Source: Myroides phaeus (GTDB lineage Bacteria; Bacteroidota; Bacteroidia; Flavobacteriales; Flavobacteriaceae). Taken from it: a DNA stretch of 64,000 nt. Shown here piece by piece: positions 17,026 through 25,442 of the stretch. Position 1 is the stretch's first letter; every line of letters starts with the position of its first letter. The stretch is taken from positions 124,001-188,000 of the forward strand of contig NZ_CP047050.1 of NCBI RefSeq assembly GCF_009799805.1, read 5' to 3'. The notes under the pieces were generated by a model, which saw only the letters and a list, made by a program, of their open reading frames with translations, had not been told where the DNA came from and searched no databases. The position numbers were made by a program, and so were the translations under genes.

Positions 17026-18624
17026 TTAATCCTTTCTAACTTTCTTTAAAAAGAGATTATTCATCGGATTAATTCCCAGTCCTTTTATATCTTGCTGAGA
17101 GAACCTTGCTGCTTTGTCGTAAAACAAAATAATAGCGGGTACCTCATCGGCTACAATAGCATCCATTTTTTCATAAATAGCTTGTCTTTTACTATTATCA
17201 ACCTCTTTAAAAGCACTTGCATATAATTTATCGTATTCTATATTGGCAAAGCGCGTATAATTAGGTCCGTTAGGAGCTTTGTTTTGCGAATAAAAAAGTG
17301 ACAAATAGTTTTCCGCATCAGGATAATCGGCAATCCAACTCCCTCTAAAAAAGGCTACCTTACCCGATGCCATTCCTTGTCTTAACGTGGCAGGTGGGGT
17401 TACATCTACCACTACATCTACGCCTATTTTCTTCCACTCGCGCTGTAAATACTCACCAATATCTATATAAGTAGCGTTAGTTGATAAAACAACCTCTACT
17501 CTTTTTTGTCCTGTTTCTTTTTTGTACGAGTCCACTAATAACTTCGCTTGGGCTACATCATAAAGTTTATCTACTTTTATATTTCCTTCAAGTCCTGTTG
17601 GAATAATACCTCCAACGTTACTCTCCCCCATACCATTGCGCAAATACAACAGCATTTTATGTCTGTCAAAGCCAATGTTTAACGCTTTTCGAATACGCTT
17701 ATCTTGTGTCGGCCCAGGTACGTCAAGGTTAAAACCAAGATACTCTGTATTCAAATATGGCCCAGTTTCCATTTGAATTCGCTCATTGTATTTCTCCTGT
17801 AACTTCCCATCTACAGTAATCAACTCATCTTTATACGACGGGTCTAATCCTGAAATAAAGTCTAAATTACCTTGTATAAACTGGAGAAAACCACTTTGTT
17901 TGTCTGGTAAAAAAGTAACAGAAACAGCCTCTAAATAAGGTAATCTAACGCCATCTTGATCATATTCAAAATAGTCTGTATTCTTACGCAATACAAGTTT
18001 TACATTCTCTTCCCAAAACTTAAAATAGAAAGGACCTGTTCCAATAGGATGTGATCGGAAATCATAACTTTTATCTTCCACCACTTCTTTAGGTACAACT
18101 GATGCGTAACGCATTGACAGCAACCCTAAAAATCCGGGAAATGCTTCTTTTAAGTTAATTTGAAATACAGTATCGTTAATTGTTTTAAACGAATCTACCT
18201 TTTGAAAAATCCACGCTCCTGGAGATACGACATTACTGTCTAACAAACGATAAAAGCTATATTCGAAGTCATTAGCTGTAACTGTACGCGTACTATCTAC
18301 ACCAAAATTTGGATGTTTGTGAAAGCGAACGTCTTTTCGAAGTGTAAACTGATATGTTTTTCCGTCTTCACTAATTGTCCACGATTTAGCCACATCGGGC
18401 TGTACGTGCAGACTATCATCTAATTGTACTAACCCATTAAACAATTGATTACAAGGCCAAATTATGGCCATACTGCGTGCAAAAGCGGGGTCTAATGTTT
18501 GAATATTAGCACTTTCATTATATCTAAAAACTACCTTATCTATATCTTTAGTCGTTTTATTTTGACACGAAAGAGCCAATACACCGACACAAAATATTGA
18601 AACGTAATAAATTATTGATTTCAT
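17026..18624 (-). CDS. ABC transporter substrate-binding lipoprotein (peptide/nickel type, SBP_bac_5)
   Basis: I place the start at the ATG at 18624 (532 aa) because it gives a lipoprotein signal, MKSIIYYVSIFCVGVLALSC, with lipobox Cys20. The longer frame would add 30 non-signal residues and run into the promoter. The protein matches family 5 solute-binding proteins: a domain with PDVAKSWTISEDGKTYQFTLRKDVRFH and GTGPFYFKFWEENVKLVLRKN, later RIRKALNIGFDRHKML and the C-terminal SLFYSQNKAPNGPNYTRF. Such proteins bind oligopeptides or similar ligands on the outside of the inner membrane. No permease or ATPase gene is adjacent. Confidence 0.92.
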   Translation of the reverse strand: MKSIIYYVSIFCVGVLALSCQNKTTKDIDKVVFRYNESANIQTLDPAFARSMAIIWPCNQLFNGLVQLDDSLHVQPDVAKSWTISEDGKTYQFTLRKDVRFHKHPNFGVDSTRTVTANDFEYSFYRLLDSNVVSPGAWIFQKVDSFKTINDTVFQINLKEAFPGFLGLLSMRYASVVPKEVVEDKSYDFRSHPIGTGPFYFKFWEENVKLVLRKNTDYFEYDQDGVRLPYLEAVSVTFLPDKQSGFLQFIQGNLDFISGLDPSYKDELITVDGKLQEKYNERIQMETGPYLNTEYLGFNLDVPGPTQDKRIRKALNIGFDRHKMLLYLRNGMGESNVGGIIPTGLEGNIKVDKLYDVAQAKLLVDSYKKETGQKRVEVVLSTNATYIDIGEYLQREWKKIGVDVVVDVTPPATLRQGMASGKVAFFRGSWIADYPDAENYLSLFYSQNKAPNGPNYTRFANIEYDKLYASAFKEVDNSKRQAIYEKMDAIVADEVPAIILFYDKAARFSQQDIKGLGINPMNNLFLKKVRKD

Positions 18625-18642
18625 CAAACCGAATTTTGTATG

Positions 18643-18650
18643 TAAATTTG
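18643..18650 (+). promoter_or_regulatory. -7 box of mtaB
   Basis: TAAATTTG, 66 bp before the mtaB ATG. The divergent -7 box of the binding-protein gene is at 18687-18694, so the two promoters interleave. Confidence 0.5.
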
Positions 18651-18686
18651 CAAACCTTTTTATTATCGAAAAAAGTAAATATAATT

Positions 18687-18694
18687 CAAAGTTA
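18687..18694 (-). promoter_or_regulatory. -7 box of the substrate-binding lipoprotein gene
   Basis: TAACTTTG on the minus strand; start point near 18680, leader about 56 nt to the ATG at 18624. Confidence 0.5.
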
Positions 18695-18715
18695 CTACTA
18701 TAGTAAGTAATCAAT

Positions 18716-20032
18716 ATGGAAAATAGAAAAAAAGTAGCTTTTTATACCTTAGGTTGTAAACTTAACTTTTCTGAAACATCTACCATTGCAAGAAACTTTG
18801 CAGAGGAAGGTTTTGACAGAGTGGAGTTTGATGAAGTGGCAGATATCTACGTTATCAATACTTGTTCTGTAACAGAAAATGCAGACAAACAGTTTAAACA
18901 AATTGTAAAAAAAGCTCAAAAGAAAAATAACAAAGCCTTTGTTGCTGCCGTTGGATGTTATGCTCAGTTAAAACCTGAGGAATTAGTAGCTGTAGACGGA
19001 GTTGACTTAGTGCTTGGTGCTACTGAGAAGTTCAAAATTACCGATTATATCAATGACCTTTCTAAAAATGATATGGGAGAAGTTCACTCTTGTGAAATCT
19101 CTGAAGCTGATTTTTATGTAGGTAGTTATTCTATTGGTGATAGAACAAGAGCTTTCTTAAAGGTACAAGACGGTTGTGATTATAAATGTACTTATTGTAC
19201 TATTCCTTTAGCAAGAGGTATCTCAAGAAGTGATACAATGGATAATGTTTTGAAAAATGCGAGTGAGATTGCAGCACAAGACATTAAAGAAATTGTACTT
19301 ACTGGTGTTAATATCGGTGATTATGGTAAAGGTGAGTTTGGAAATAAAAAACACGAACATACGTTTCTTGAGTTAGTACAAGCTTTGGATGAAGTGGAAG
19401 GAATCGAAAGATTGCGTATTTCATCTATTGAACCAAACTTATTGAAAAATGAAACGATTGATTTCGTTTCTCAAAGCAGAACGTTTGTACCTCACTTCCA
19501 CATTCCTCTTCAATCGGGTTGTAATGATATCTTGAAAAAGATGAAACGCCGTTATTTAAGAGAGTTATATGTAGAGCGTGTTACTCGTATCAAAGAAGTA
19601 ATGCCAGACTGTTGTATTGGTGTTGACGTAATTGTTGGTTTCCCTGGTGAAACAGACGAGAAGTTCTTAGAAACATATAATTTCTTAAACGAACTTGATA
19701 TTTCTTATTTACACGTGTTTACGTACTCTGAAAGAGATAACACTGAAGCGGTTGATATGGAAGAAGTAGTTCCAATGAACGCACGTAATAAGAGAAGTAA
19801 AATGTTACGCGGACTTTCTGTTAAGAAAAGACGTGCTTTTTACGAATCACAAATCGGAAAAGAGAAAACGGTTCTTTTTGAAAGTGAAAACAAAGAAGGA
19901 TATATCCACGGATTTACAGAAAACTATGTAAAAGTTAAGTGTCCTTGGAACCCTGAATTGGTAAACACACTACACAAAGTGAAATTGACTAAAATAGATG
20001 ATGACGGTATTGTAAGAATAGACTTCATCTAA
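18716..20032 (+). CDS. mtaB: tRNA (N6-threonylcarbamoyladenosine-37 C2)-methylthiotransferase MtaB
   Basis: 438 residues, a radical SAM methylthiotransferase. The N-terminal UPF0004 domain starts with VAFYTLGCKLNFSETS and supplies cysteines for the auxiliary cluster (GCKLN, NTCSVTENAD, VGCYAQ). The radical SAM CxxxCxxC motif is CDYKCTYCTIP near residue 155. GVDVIVGFPGETDEKF and the C-terminal part follow the MtaB/YqeV pattern rather than MiaB (GCQMN) or RimO. It converts t6A37 to ms2t6A in ANN-decoding tRNAs such as the tRNA-Lys(TTT) encoded seven times in this window. It ends in a strong terminator. Confidence 0.93.
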   Translation: MENRKKVAFYTLGCKLNFSETSTIARNFAEEGFDRVEFDEVADIYVINTCSVTENADKQFKQIVKKAQKKNNKAFVAAVGCYAQLKPEELVAVDGVDLVLGATEKFKITDYINDLSKNDMGEVHSCEISEADFYVGSYSIGDRTRAFLKVQDGCDYKCTYCTIPLARGISRSDTMDNVLKNASEIAAQDIKEIVLTGVNIGDYGKGEFGNKKHEHTFLELVQALDEVEGIERLRISSIEPNLLKNETIDFVSQSRTFVPHFHIPLQSGCNDILKKMKRRYLRELYVERVTRIKEVMPDCCIGVDVIVGFPGETDEKFLETYNFLNELDISYLHVFTYSERDNTEAVDMEEVVPMNARNKRSKMLRGLSVKKRRAFYESQIGKEKTVLFESENKEGYIHGFTENYVKVKCPWNPELVNTLHKVKLTKIDDDGIVRIDFI

Positions 20033-20043
20033 TAACAATAACT

Positions 20044-20079
20044 AAAAAAGCCCTATATACGTATATATAGGGCTTTTTT
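20044..20079. terminator. Terminator after mtaB (bidirectional)
   Basis: AAAAAAGCCCTATATA / TATATAGGGCTTTTTT, a perfect 16-bp stem with a CGTA loop; T tracts in both directions. Confidence 0.87.
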
Positions 20080-20132
20080 AATCCTCTGGATTTATAAATG
20101 TAAGTGTAATTAATCTTTATTTGGTTGTATAA

Positions 20133-20414
20133 TTAGATTCTAATCCCCGGAGGTAACATTTCTTTGTACACTGGATTTTTTCTAAAGAAGGATACAATCT
20201 TCGGATGCGTAGGTACGACTCTCAACTTCTTCTCGCGTACTAAGTCCAAAATTCCTTTTAAAAAGTCAACTGCCTGACCTTGAACTACATTTTCCAAACC
20301 TTTAAGTTTCGTAAGGAAAATTTTTCTTTCTTGTAGTGAATACTCTACACTAAGTAACCCATTTTCAGATTCATACTCGAACTGACGTAGCAACTCATTG
20401 TCTTTGATTTCCAT
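20133..20414 (-). CDS. Small GNAT-like N-acetyltransferase domain protein (Acetyltransf_CG / YjdJ type)
   Basis: 93 residues, one short acetyltransferase-like domain. The pattern is that of the GCN5-related single-domain family: a central LLSVEYSLQERKIFLTKL strand pair, a GQAVDFLKGILDLVREKKLRVVPTHP helix-strand, and FFRKNPVYKEML at the end. The usual GxGxA acetyl-CoA loop is reduced here to VVQGQAVDFL, so cofactor binding is uncertain. Substrate unknown. It is convergent with mtaB and shares its terminator. Confidence 0.72.
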   Translation of the reverse strand: MEIKDNELLRQFEYESENGLLSVEYSLQERKIFLTKLKGLENVVQGQAVDFLKGILDLVREKKLRVVPTHPKIVSFFRKNPVYKEMLPPGIRI

Positions 20415-20604
20415 TATATCTGTAAGTTTTAAAGTTTCCCAAAACCATTATAGACGACTTATTCCATTAGGTAATATGTGGAGAAGTAAAATAAAAAAAT
20501 AAATACGGCGTATTTCTTTTTTAAAGTCCCTATAATTTCTATATTTAGCAAAGTTCGGGAATATATTCCAATATACCTCGTAAATTCCGTTTAATTTGTT
20601 TAAA

Positions 20605-21264
20605 ATGAACAAAATACCTATTTACTTCTTTCCTGGTATGTCCTCTACCTCAGTAATTTTCGACAAAATAACTTTAGATAATTCTAAATACGATTTAATC
20701 TTTTTAGAATGGTTACCTATTGAAATGAGTGAGAGTTTAGACGATTATGTCAAAAGATATTTGCCTTTTATCAAACACGAAAATCCTGTGCTAATTGGTG
20801 TGTCCTTTGGCGGAATTATCGCTCAAGAAATAAGTAAAATAATTTCTGTACACAAAACAATTATTATATCAAGTGTACGTTCTAATACAGAATTTTCAAG
20901 ATTTTTCCATTTTTTAAAGAACAGTAAACTTTATAAGTTAATACCTACCGGCTACACTGACAATGCATTGGCTATTTACAAAAAGTTCGTTCCTGAGAAA
21001 AAGAAAAAACGATTGGAATTATATAACAAATACTTACCTTTAAGAGATAAAGACTATCTTAAATGGTGTATCAGAGAAATTCTAAATTGGAAGCAAAAAG
21101 AGCCTTTAGAAAATGTCATTCAAATTCACGGTACAAAAGATGAAGTCTTTCCAATTAAAAACATAAAAAACGCCATTACTATACCCAATGGTAATCACGC
21201 AATGATTATCATCAAGTACAAATGGTTTAACGAACATTTAGACAAACTAATACATTTAAAATAA
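20605..21264 (+). CDS. Alpha/beta hydrolase fold protein
   Basis: I use the ATG at 20605 (219 aa); the frame's earlier TTG at 20596 adds only three residues. The fold is supported by an oxyanion-loop-like YFFPGMSSTS, nucleophile elbow GVSFGGIIAQE (Ser), an acidic residue in IHGTKDEVFP and a histidine in PNGNHAMII. These give a plausible Ser-Asp-His triad. The substrate is unknown; short members often act as esterases or thioesterases. Its TAA directly precedes the ATG of the lytic transglycosylase gene, so the two are cotranscribed. Confidence 0.82.
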   Translation: MNKIPIYFFPGMSSTSVIFDKITLDNSKYDLIFLEWLPIEMSESLDDYVKRYLPFIKHENPVLIGVSFGGIIAQEISKIISVHKTIIISSVRSNTEFSRFFHFLKNSKLYKLIPTGYTDNALAIYKKFVPEKKKKRLELYNKYLPLRDKDYLKWCIREILNWKQKEPLENVIQIHGTKDEVFPIKNIKNAITIPNGNHAMIIIKYKWFNEHLDKLIHLK

Positions 21265-22173
21265 ATGAATAAGACAGTTAGAACAGTAATTTCATTAGCG
21301 GCAGTGGTTATTGTTTCCTCTACGTTTATATTTTCTACTTCATTAGGTAAACAATTAACTACTAATGAAGACAGTGCTTATGGAAATGAGCAAGTATTTA
21401 ACTTACCTAAAAACGCTGAGTTTGCAGGCGAAAGAGTTCCTCTACACATTACAGATGTTAAGGAAAGGTTTGACAGAGAAATGATAGTAAACACAAACCT
21501 ACACGGTAGTACTATCATCACTATAAAAAGAGCAGAGAGATTCTTCCCTATCATTGAGCCAATCTTAAAAAAGAATGGAGTTCCAGACGATTTCAAATAC
21601 TTGTGTGTTATTGAAAGTGCTTTAGCAAATGCGGTTTCACCAGCTGGAGCAAGTGGTTTTTGGCAATTTATGAAAGGTACTGCTAAAGACTACGGAATGC
21701 TTGTAGATGAAACAATCGACGAGAGATATGACTTAATTAAAGCTACTGAAGCGGCTTGTCAGTATTTCAAAGATGCGAAAAGACGATTTGGAAACTGGAC
21801 AATGGTTGCGGCGGCTTATAACAGAGGAATGGCGGGAATGCAACGTGCGATGGATAGTCAATACGTAGACAATTACTATGATTTATTCTTAAACCAAGAG
21901 ACATCTCGCTACGTTTTCAGAATTTTAGCATTGAAAGAGATTATGAGTAATCCTATCAAATATGGTTTTGAAGTGCCTGTTGATGAAAGATACCACATTG
22001 TACCTACTAAAAAAGTAAGTGTTGATTATGATATTGATGATTTAGCTCTTTTTGCAAAAGAACAAGGAATCAACTATAAACTACTTAAACTATACAATCC
22101 TTGGTTAGTGAACACAAACTTAAAGGTAAAAGGTAAAACATACGATATTGAAATTCCTACAAAAGGGATCTAA
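21265..22173 (+). CDS. Lytic murein transglycosylase (SLT domain, MltD-like)
   Basis: 302 residues with an N-terminal hydrophobic export segment (about 6-26) and a transglycosylase SLT domain (about 105-225). The catalytic Glu is in LCVIESALANAVSPAGASGFWQ, followed by the conserved GFWQFMKGTAKDYGM and AAYNRGMAGMQRAM motifs. The C-terminal 70 residues contain a LysM-like stretch (DIDDLALFAKEQGINYKLLKLYNPWL). It cleaves peptidoglycan to 1,6-anhydro-muropeptides in the periplasm. Second gene of a two-gene operon with the upstream hydrolase. Confidence 0.9.
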   Translation: MNKTVRTVISLAAVVIVSSTFIFSTSLGKQLTTNEDSAYGNEQVFNLPKNAEFAGERVPLHITDVKERFDREMIVNTNLHGSTIITIKRAERFFPIIEPILKKNGVPDDFKYLCVIESALANAVSPAGASGFWQFMKGTAKDYGMLVDETIDERYDLIKATEAACQYFKDAKRRFGNWTMVAAAYNRGMAGMQRAMDSQYVDNYYDLFLNQETSRYVFRILALKEIMSNPIKYGFEVPVDERYHIVPTKKVSVDYDIDDLALFAKEQGINYKLLKLYNPWLVNTNLKVKGKTYDIEIPTKGI

Positions 22174-22180
22174 AAATAAC

Positions 22181-22209
22181 AAAAGGCACTTCATTTAGAA
22201 GTGCCTTTT
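22181..22209 (+). terminator. Terminator of the transglycosylase operon
   Basis: AAAAGGCACTTC / GAAGTGCCTTTT, 12-bp perfect stem, ATTTA loop. Confidence 0.85.
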
Positions 22210-22255
22210 CCTTTATGATTCATTAGCTTATAAGCTTATTCATTCAATTATTGTA

Positions 22256-22282
22256 TTGTCTTATAAAACTGCTGTATATTTG
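22256..22282 (+). promoter_or_regulatory. Promoter deciding the start of the 67-aa gene
   Basis: -33 TTG (22256) and -7 TATATTTG (22275-22282), 19 bp start to start. The start point falls near 22288, which rules out the in-frame GTG at 22282 and points to the ATG at 22312. Confidence 0.65.
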
Positions 22283-22311
22283 TGGTGAATAAGATTTCAT
22301 TTTACAAGACT

Positions 22312-22515
22312 ATGGACAAACAACAATATGTAACAACTGCTTTTGAGCAAATCAGAAAAAAGAATATTGAAACTCCTTTTTATATTGCTGATGGTTGTAA
22401 AGTTACAGATTTAGAAATGTACTTAAATAGCTTACGAAAAGGATATCTAAACAGTGTTGACCCACGATTAGAAAAACTATTTCACGACAAAATAGAACAA
22501 TTAAAATCGTTATAA
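22312..22515 (+). CDS. Small conserved-looking protein (67 aa), function unknown
   Basis: The start at 22312 is fixed by a well-formed promoter just upstream; the frame itself is open further left. The protein is soluble and predicted helical (MDKQQYVTTAFEQIRKKN... ending PRLEKLFHDKIEQLKSL), without cysteines pairs, membrane spans or a signal. I do not recognise a family. Its last 6 nt overlap the 3' end of the convergent hydrolase gene at 22510, leaving no room for a terminator between them. Confidence 0.68.
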   Translation: MDKQQYVTTAFEQIRKKNIETPFYIADGCKVTDLEMYLNSLRKGYLNSVDPRLEKLFHDKIEQLKSL

Positions 22516-23310
22516 CTTACCATTTATTACTTCTTTTAAAAAAGAAGTAATAACCTCTAACGTTTCTTCTTTACACTCTTTGTGGGGTGTATGCCCTATA
22601 TTATCAAATATTTTAGTTCTTGTCAGTCCTTGTGCATTCGCAATGGTTACATTGACTTGCTCTAATGTTCCATACTCGTCATCACGACCTTGTATAAACA
22701 ATAAAGGGGAGCTAATTGCTTTCATTTCTTCAGCCACTGTCCAGTCCTTATAAGAAGGAGACAACCAAGTATCTACCCAGGCTTTCATAATATCATCCAC
22801 TCTATCTCCGTGATATTTCACTAACCTATCTTTTAAATTAGTAGTTTCATAAGCAACTTGTGCCGCTCTAACTCCTGATAAAGTAAGTTCTTCAACAAAT
22901 ATATGTCCCGCTTCAGCTACTGTACACATTGTTTTTGTAGGATACATAGCAGCAAATAATAAAGCTACTGAAGCCCCATCACTATGTCCAAATGTACAGA
23001 TGCGCGACAAGTTCATTTCTTCTAACATTAAATTCAAGAATACAGCTTCTTGTTTTAAGTAATCTTTCGATCTTACAGGCGTATCCATCTTATCCGATTG
23101 TCCATAACCAATACGGTCGTAAGCAACAACATCACAATTAAGGCTATTTGCAAGCATTTCTGGCCAATCTCTCCACAGAGTTACACATCCAAGCGAATCG
23201 TGCAACATAACTAAAGTAAAGTGTCCTGATGAAGGAGTACTTTGCTTAAGATGTTTTACAAATACATTCTTCTCTCCTACTTTGATATATTTTTCTTCTG
23301 TGGTGTACAT
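22510..23310 (-). CDS. Alpha/beta hydrolase
   Basis: 266 residues. The fold is evident from VMLHDSLGCVTLWRDWPE (HG-type oxyanion loop), VVAYDRIGYGQSDK, nucleophile elbow TFGHSDGASVALL with serine, acid in IQGRDDEYGTLE and histidine in DNIGHTPHKE. This is the classic C-C hydrolase/haloperoxidase-like layout, with a cap domain between about 130 and 185. Substrate unknown. Promoter at 23357-23384. It converges on, and overlaps by 6 bp, the 67-aa gene. Confidence 0.87.
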   Translation of the reverse strand: MYTTEEKYIKVGEKNVFVKHLKQSTPSSGHFTLVMLHDSLGCVTLWRDWPEMLANSLNCDVVAYDRIGYGQSDKMDTPVRSKDYLKQEAVFLNLMLEEMNLSRICTFGHSDGASVALLFAAMYPTKTMCTVAEAGHIFVEELTLSGVRAAQVAYETTNLKDRLVKYHGDRVDDIMKAWVDTWLSPSYKDWTVAEEMKAISSPLLFIQGRDDEYGTLEQVNVTIANAQGLTRTKIFDNIGHTPHKECKEETLEVITSFLKEVINGKL

Positions 23311-23356
23311 ATTCTCAATTTGTTAGAAAGCTAAATAAGACAATTTTTATGGAAGG

Positions 23357-23384
23357 CAAAAATAAAATTACTGCATAGTAACAA
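23357..23384 (-). promoter_or_regulatory. Promoter of the 22.5-kb alpha/beta hydrolase gene
   Basis: -7 TATTTTTG (23357-23364) and -33 TTG (23382-23384) with 17 bp between; leader about 40 nt. Confidence 0.6.
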
Positions 23385-23486
23385 TAAAGACAATGCTAAG
23401 ATTGACGTGGAGCAATAGTCACTTTAAGGGAAGTAGTTAACCTAACGATATAAAAGTGATATAAAATAGAAAAGTATAAAAAACAA

Positions 23487-23512
23487 AAAAGCCCTTGAAA
23501 ACAAGGGCTTTT
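23487..23512 (-). terminator. Terminator of the tRNA Ser-Pro-Pro-Arg cluster
   Basis: AAAAGCCCTTG / CAAGGGCTTTT, 11-bp stem, AAAA loop, T run on the minus strand, 5 bp beyond the tRNA-Arg 3' end. Confidence 0.85.
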
Positions 23513-23516
23513 ACTG

Positions 23517-23590
23517 TGATCCAATCAGGATTCGAACCTGAGACCTACTGCTTAGAAGGCAGTTGCTCTATCCAGCTGAGCTATTGGACC
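23517..23590 (-). tRNA. tRNA-Arg (anticodon TCT)
   Basis: 74 nt. Acceptor GGTCCAA / TTGGATC with discriminator A, T-loop GGTTCGAATCC, anticodon stem ACTGC/GCAGT with loop CTTCTAA. CCA is not encoded. It reads AGA/AGG. Confidence 0.96.
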
Positions 23591-23614
23591 TTACCAAATC
23601 ACTGGGATTTTTTG

Positions 23615-23689
23615 TCGGGGTGGCAGGATTCGAACCTGCGACCTCCTGGTCCCAAACCAGGCGCGATGACCGGGCTACGCTACACCCCG
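23615..23689 (-). tRNA. tRNA-Pro (anticodon TGG), copy 1
   Basis: 75 nt. Acceptor CGGGGTG / CACCCCG, discriminator A, anticodon stem CCTGG/CCAGG with loop TTTGGGA, T-loop GGTTCGAATCC. Identical to the copy at 23732. Confidence 0.96.
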
Positions 23690-23731
23690 ATTGGGTCATC
23701 TTTAGTATATTTTATTGTCTAAGTTATTTCG

Positions 23732-23806
23732 TCGGGGTGGCAGGATTCGAACCTGCGACCTCCTGGTCCCAAACCAGGCGCGATGACCGGGCTACGCTAC
23801 ACCCCG
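23732..23806 (-). tRNA. tRNA-Pro (anticodon TGG), copy 2
   Basis: 75 nt, base-for-base the same as the tRNA at 23615-23689; the 42-bp spacer between them is not repeated elsewhere in the cluster. Confidence 0.96.
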
Positions 23807-23814
23807 AAAATAAG

Positions 23815-23898
23815 CGGAGAGACAGGGACTCGAACCCTGGCATCGGTTACCCGATGACAGATTAGCAATCTGCTCCGTTACCACTCCGGCACCTCTCC
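23815..23898 (-). tRNA. tRNA-Ser (anticodon GCT)
   Basis: 84 nt with a long variable arm (CATCGGGTAACCGATG hairpin). Acceptor GGAGAGG / TCTCTCC, discriminator G, anticodon loop TTGCTAA, T-loop GGTTCGAGTCC. It reads AGC/AGT and is the first tRNA of the minus-strand cluster. Confidence 0.95.
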
Positions 23899-23931
23899 GT
23901 TGCTTAGATAATTACTTCTCTAATGCGGATG

Positions 23932-23939
23932 CAAACTTA
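23932..23939 (-). promoter_or_regulatory. -7 box of the tRNA Ser-Pro-Pro-Arg cluster
   Basis: TAAGTTTG on the minus strand, 34 bp upstream of tRNA-Ser; a TTG lies about 23 bp further upstream. Confidence 0.5.
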
Positions 23940-24179
23940 GCACTACTTTTCATACTATGCAAGCTTTACCAAGAAAAAAAAGCATTTTTTTTCAATAAAA
24001 AAACAAACTAATTAATTATCAACAGGATATGATTTAAAGAAAAAAACATTTTTTTATTATTTAATTTTTTATTTCTCTTAATCGAGAAATTTTATGTATT
24101 TTCCCAAAACTTTTTTGCGCCCTACTTAATAGGGCAAAACAACCAAAATTGTAAATCAACTTAATTAATACTAAAAATT

Positions 24180-25358
24180 ATGAGTAAAAAAGTAGTTATT
24201 GTTTCAGCTGCAAGAACACCGCTTGGTAGTTTCTTAGGAAGTTTATCAACTGTTCCTGCTACTACATTAGGAGCAACTGCTATAAAAGGTGCTTTAGATA
24301 AGATTAATCTTGATCCTAAATTAGTGGATGAAGTAATTATGGGGAACGTAGTGCAAGCAGGAGAAGGTCAAGCACCTGCTCGTCAAGCTGCATTAAATGC
24401 CGGTTTATCTAATGAAGTACCTTGTACTACAATAAATAAAGTTTGTGCGTCAGGTATGAAGGCTATTATGCAAGCTACTCAAGCTATCTTAGCAGGTGAT
24501 GCAGATGTTGTTGTTGCTGGTGGTATGGAGAATATGAGTATGATTCCTCATTACATCCATATGCGTAATGGAAACAAATTTGGTCCTGCTACTTTAATTG
24601 ACGGATTACAAAATGATGGTCTTGTAGATGCATACGACAAAAACGCTATGGGTGTTTCTGCTGATTTATGTGCTTCTACTCACAATATCTCAAGAGAAGA
24701 ACAAGATGCTTTTGCAATCAAATCATACGAGCGCTCAGCTAAAGCTTGGGATGCTGGTAAATTTGACAATGAAATAGTTCCTGTTGCTGTACCTCAACGC
24801 AGAGGTGAACCAATCATCGTTTCTAAAGATGAGGAGTACACAAATGTGAAACTTGACAAAATAACGTCTTTACGTCCTGCTTTTACTAAAGAAGGTACTG
24901 TAACTGCTGCAAATGCTTCTACTATCAATGATGGAGCTGCTGCTGTAGTCCTTATGAGTGAAGAAAAAGCATTGAGCTTAGGTTTAAAACCATTAGCTTA
25001 TATCAAAGGATATGCTGATGCTGCTCACGAGCCTGAGTGGTTTACAACTGCTCCTGCTAAAGCTTTACCTCTTGCTCTTAAAAAAGCAAACGTTTCTGTT
25101 GAAGATGTTGACTTCTTCGAATTTAACGAGGCGTTCTCTGTTGTTGGTATTGTAAACACAAAATTACTTAATATCGACCCAGAAAAAGTAAACGTAAATG
25201 GTGGTGCTGTTTCATTAGGACACCCTCTTGGATGTTCAGGTGCACGTATTATCGTTACTTTATTAAGCGTATTAGAACAAAACAATGCTAAAGTTGGTGC
25301 AGCTGCTATTTGTAATGGTGGTGGTGGTGCTTCTGCTTTAGTTATTGAAAGAGCATAA
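24180..25358 (+). CDS. Acetyl-CoA C-acetyltransferase (thiolase)
   Basis: 392 residues, full length for biosynthetic-type thiolases. The nucleophilic Cys is in TINKVCASGMKA (about residue 89), the active-site His in GGAVSLGHPLGCSGAR, and the second Cys in AICNGGGGAS. NEAFSVV is also conserved. It condenses two acetyl-CoA to acetoacetyl-CoA or runs the reverse cleavage. No other beta-oxidation or ketone-body gene is adjacent. Monocistronic with its own terminator. AtoB-like by sequence, but precise chain-length preference cannot be told. Confidence 0.94.
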   Translation: MSKKVVIVSAARTPLGSFLGSLSTVPATTLGATAIKGALDKINLDPKLVDEVIMGNVVQAGEGQAPARQAALNAGLSNEVPCTTINKVCASGMKAIMQATQAILAGDADVVVAGGMENMSMIPHYIHMRNGNKFGPATLIDGLQNDGLVDAYDKNAMGVSADLCASTHNISREEQDAFAIKSYERSAKAWDAGKFDNEIVPVAVPQRRGEPIIVSKDEEYTNVKLDKITSLRPAFTKEGTVTAANASTINDGAAAVVLMSEEKALSLGLKPLAYIKGYADAAHEPEWFTTAPAKALPLALKKANVSVEDVDFFEFNEAFSVVGIVNTKLLNIDPEKVNVNGGAVSLGHPLGCSGARIIVTLLSVLEQNNAKVGAAAICNGGGGASALVIERA

Positions 25359-25380
25359 AATATATTTTCACAATATATCG

Positions 25381-25416
25381 AAGATGAGTTTGATTTGTTC
25401 AAACTCATCTTTTATT
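25381..25416 (+). terminator. Thiolase terminator, overlapping the next promoter
   Basis: AAGATGAGTTTGA / TCAAACTCATCTT, 13-bp stem with TTTGT loop and T-rich tail. The loop contains the -33 TTTG of the downstream NlpC/P60 gene. Confidence 0.8.
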
Positions 25417-25420
25417 TTTG
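25394..25420 (+). promoter_or_regulatory. Promoter of the NlpC/P60 gene
   Basis: -33 TTTG (25394-25397), 15-bp spacer, -7 TATTTTTG (25413-25420). The start point near 25426 excludes the in-frame TTG at 25395 as a start codon and selects the ATG at 25443. Confidence 0.7.
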
Positions 25421-25442
25421 TACAATAATTCAAATTACAAAT

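Noticed and set aside
23495..23865. Two plus-strand open frames of 75 and 100 codons with the repeated peptide VGVAGFEPATSWSQTRRDD
   Set aside because: These are antisense translations of the tRNA-Arg, Pro, Pro and Ser genes; the repetition comes from the duplicated tRNA-Pro.
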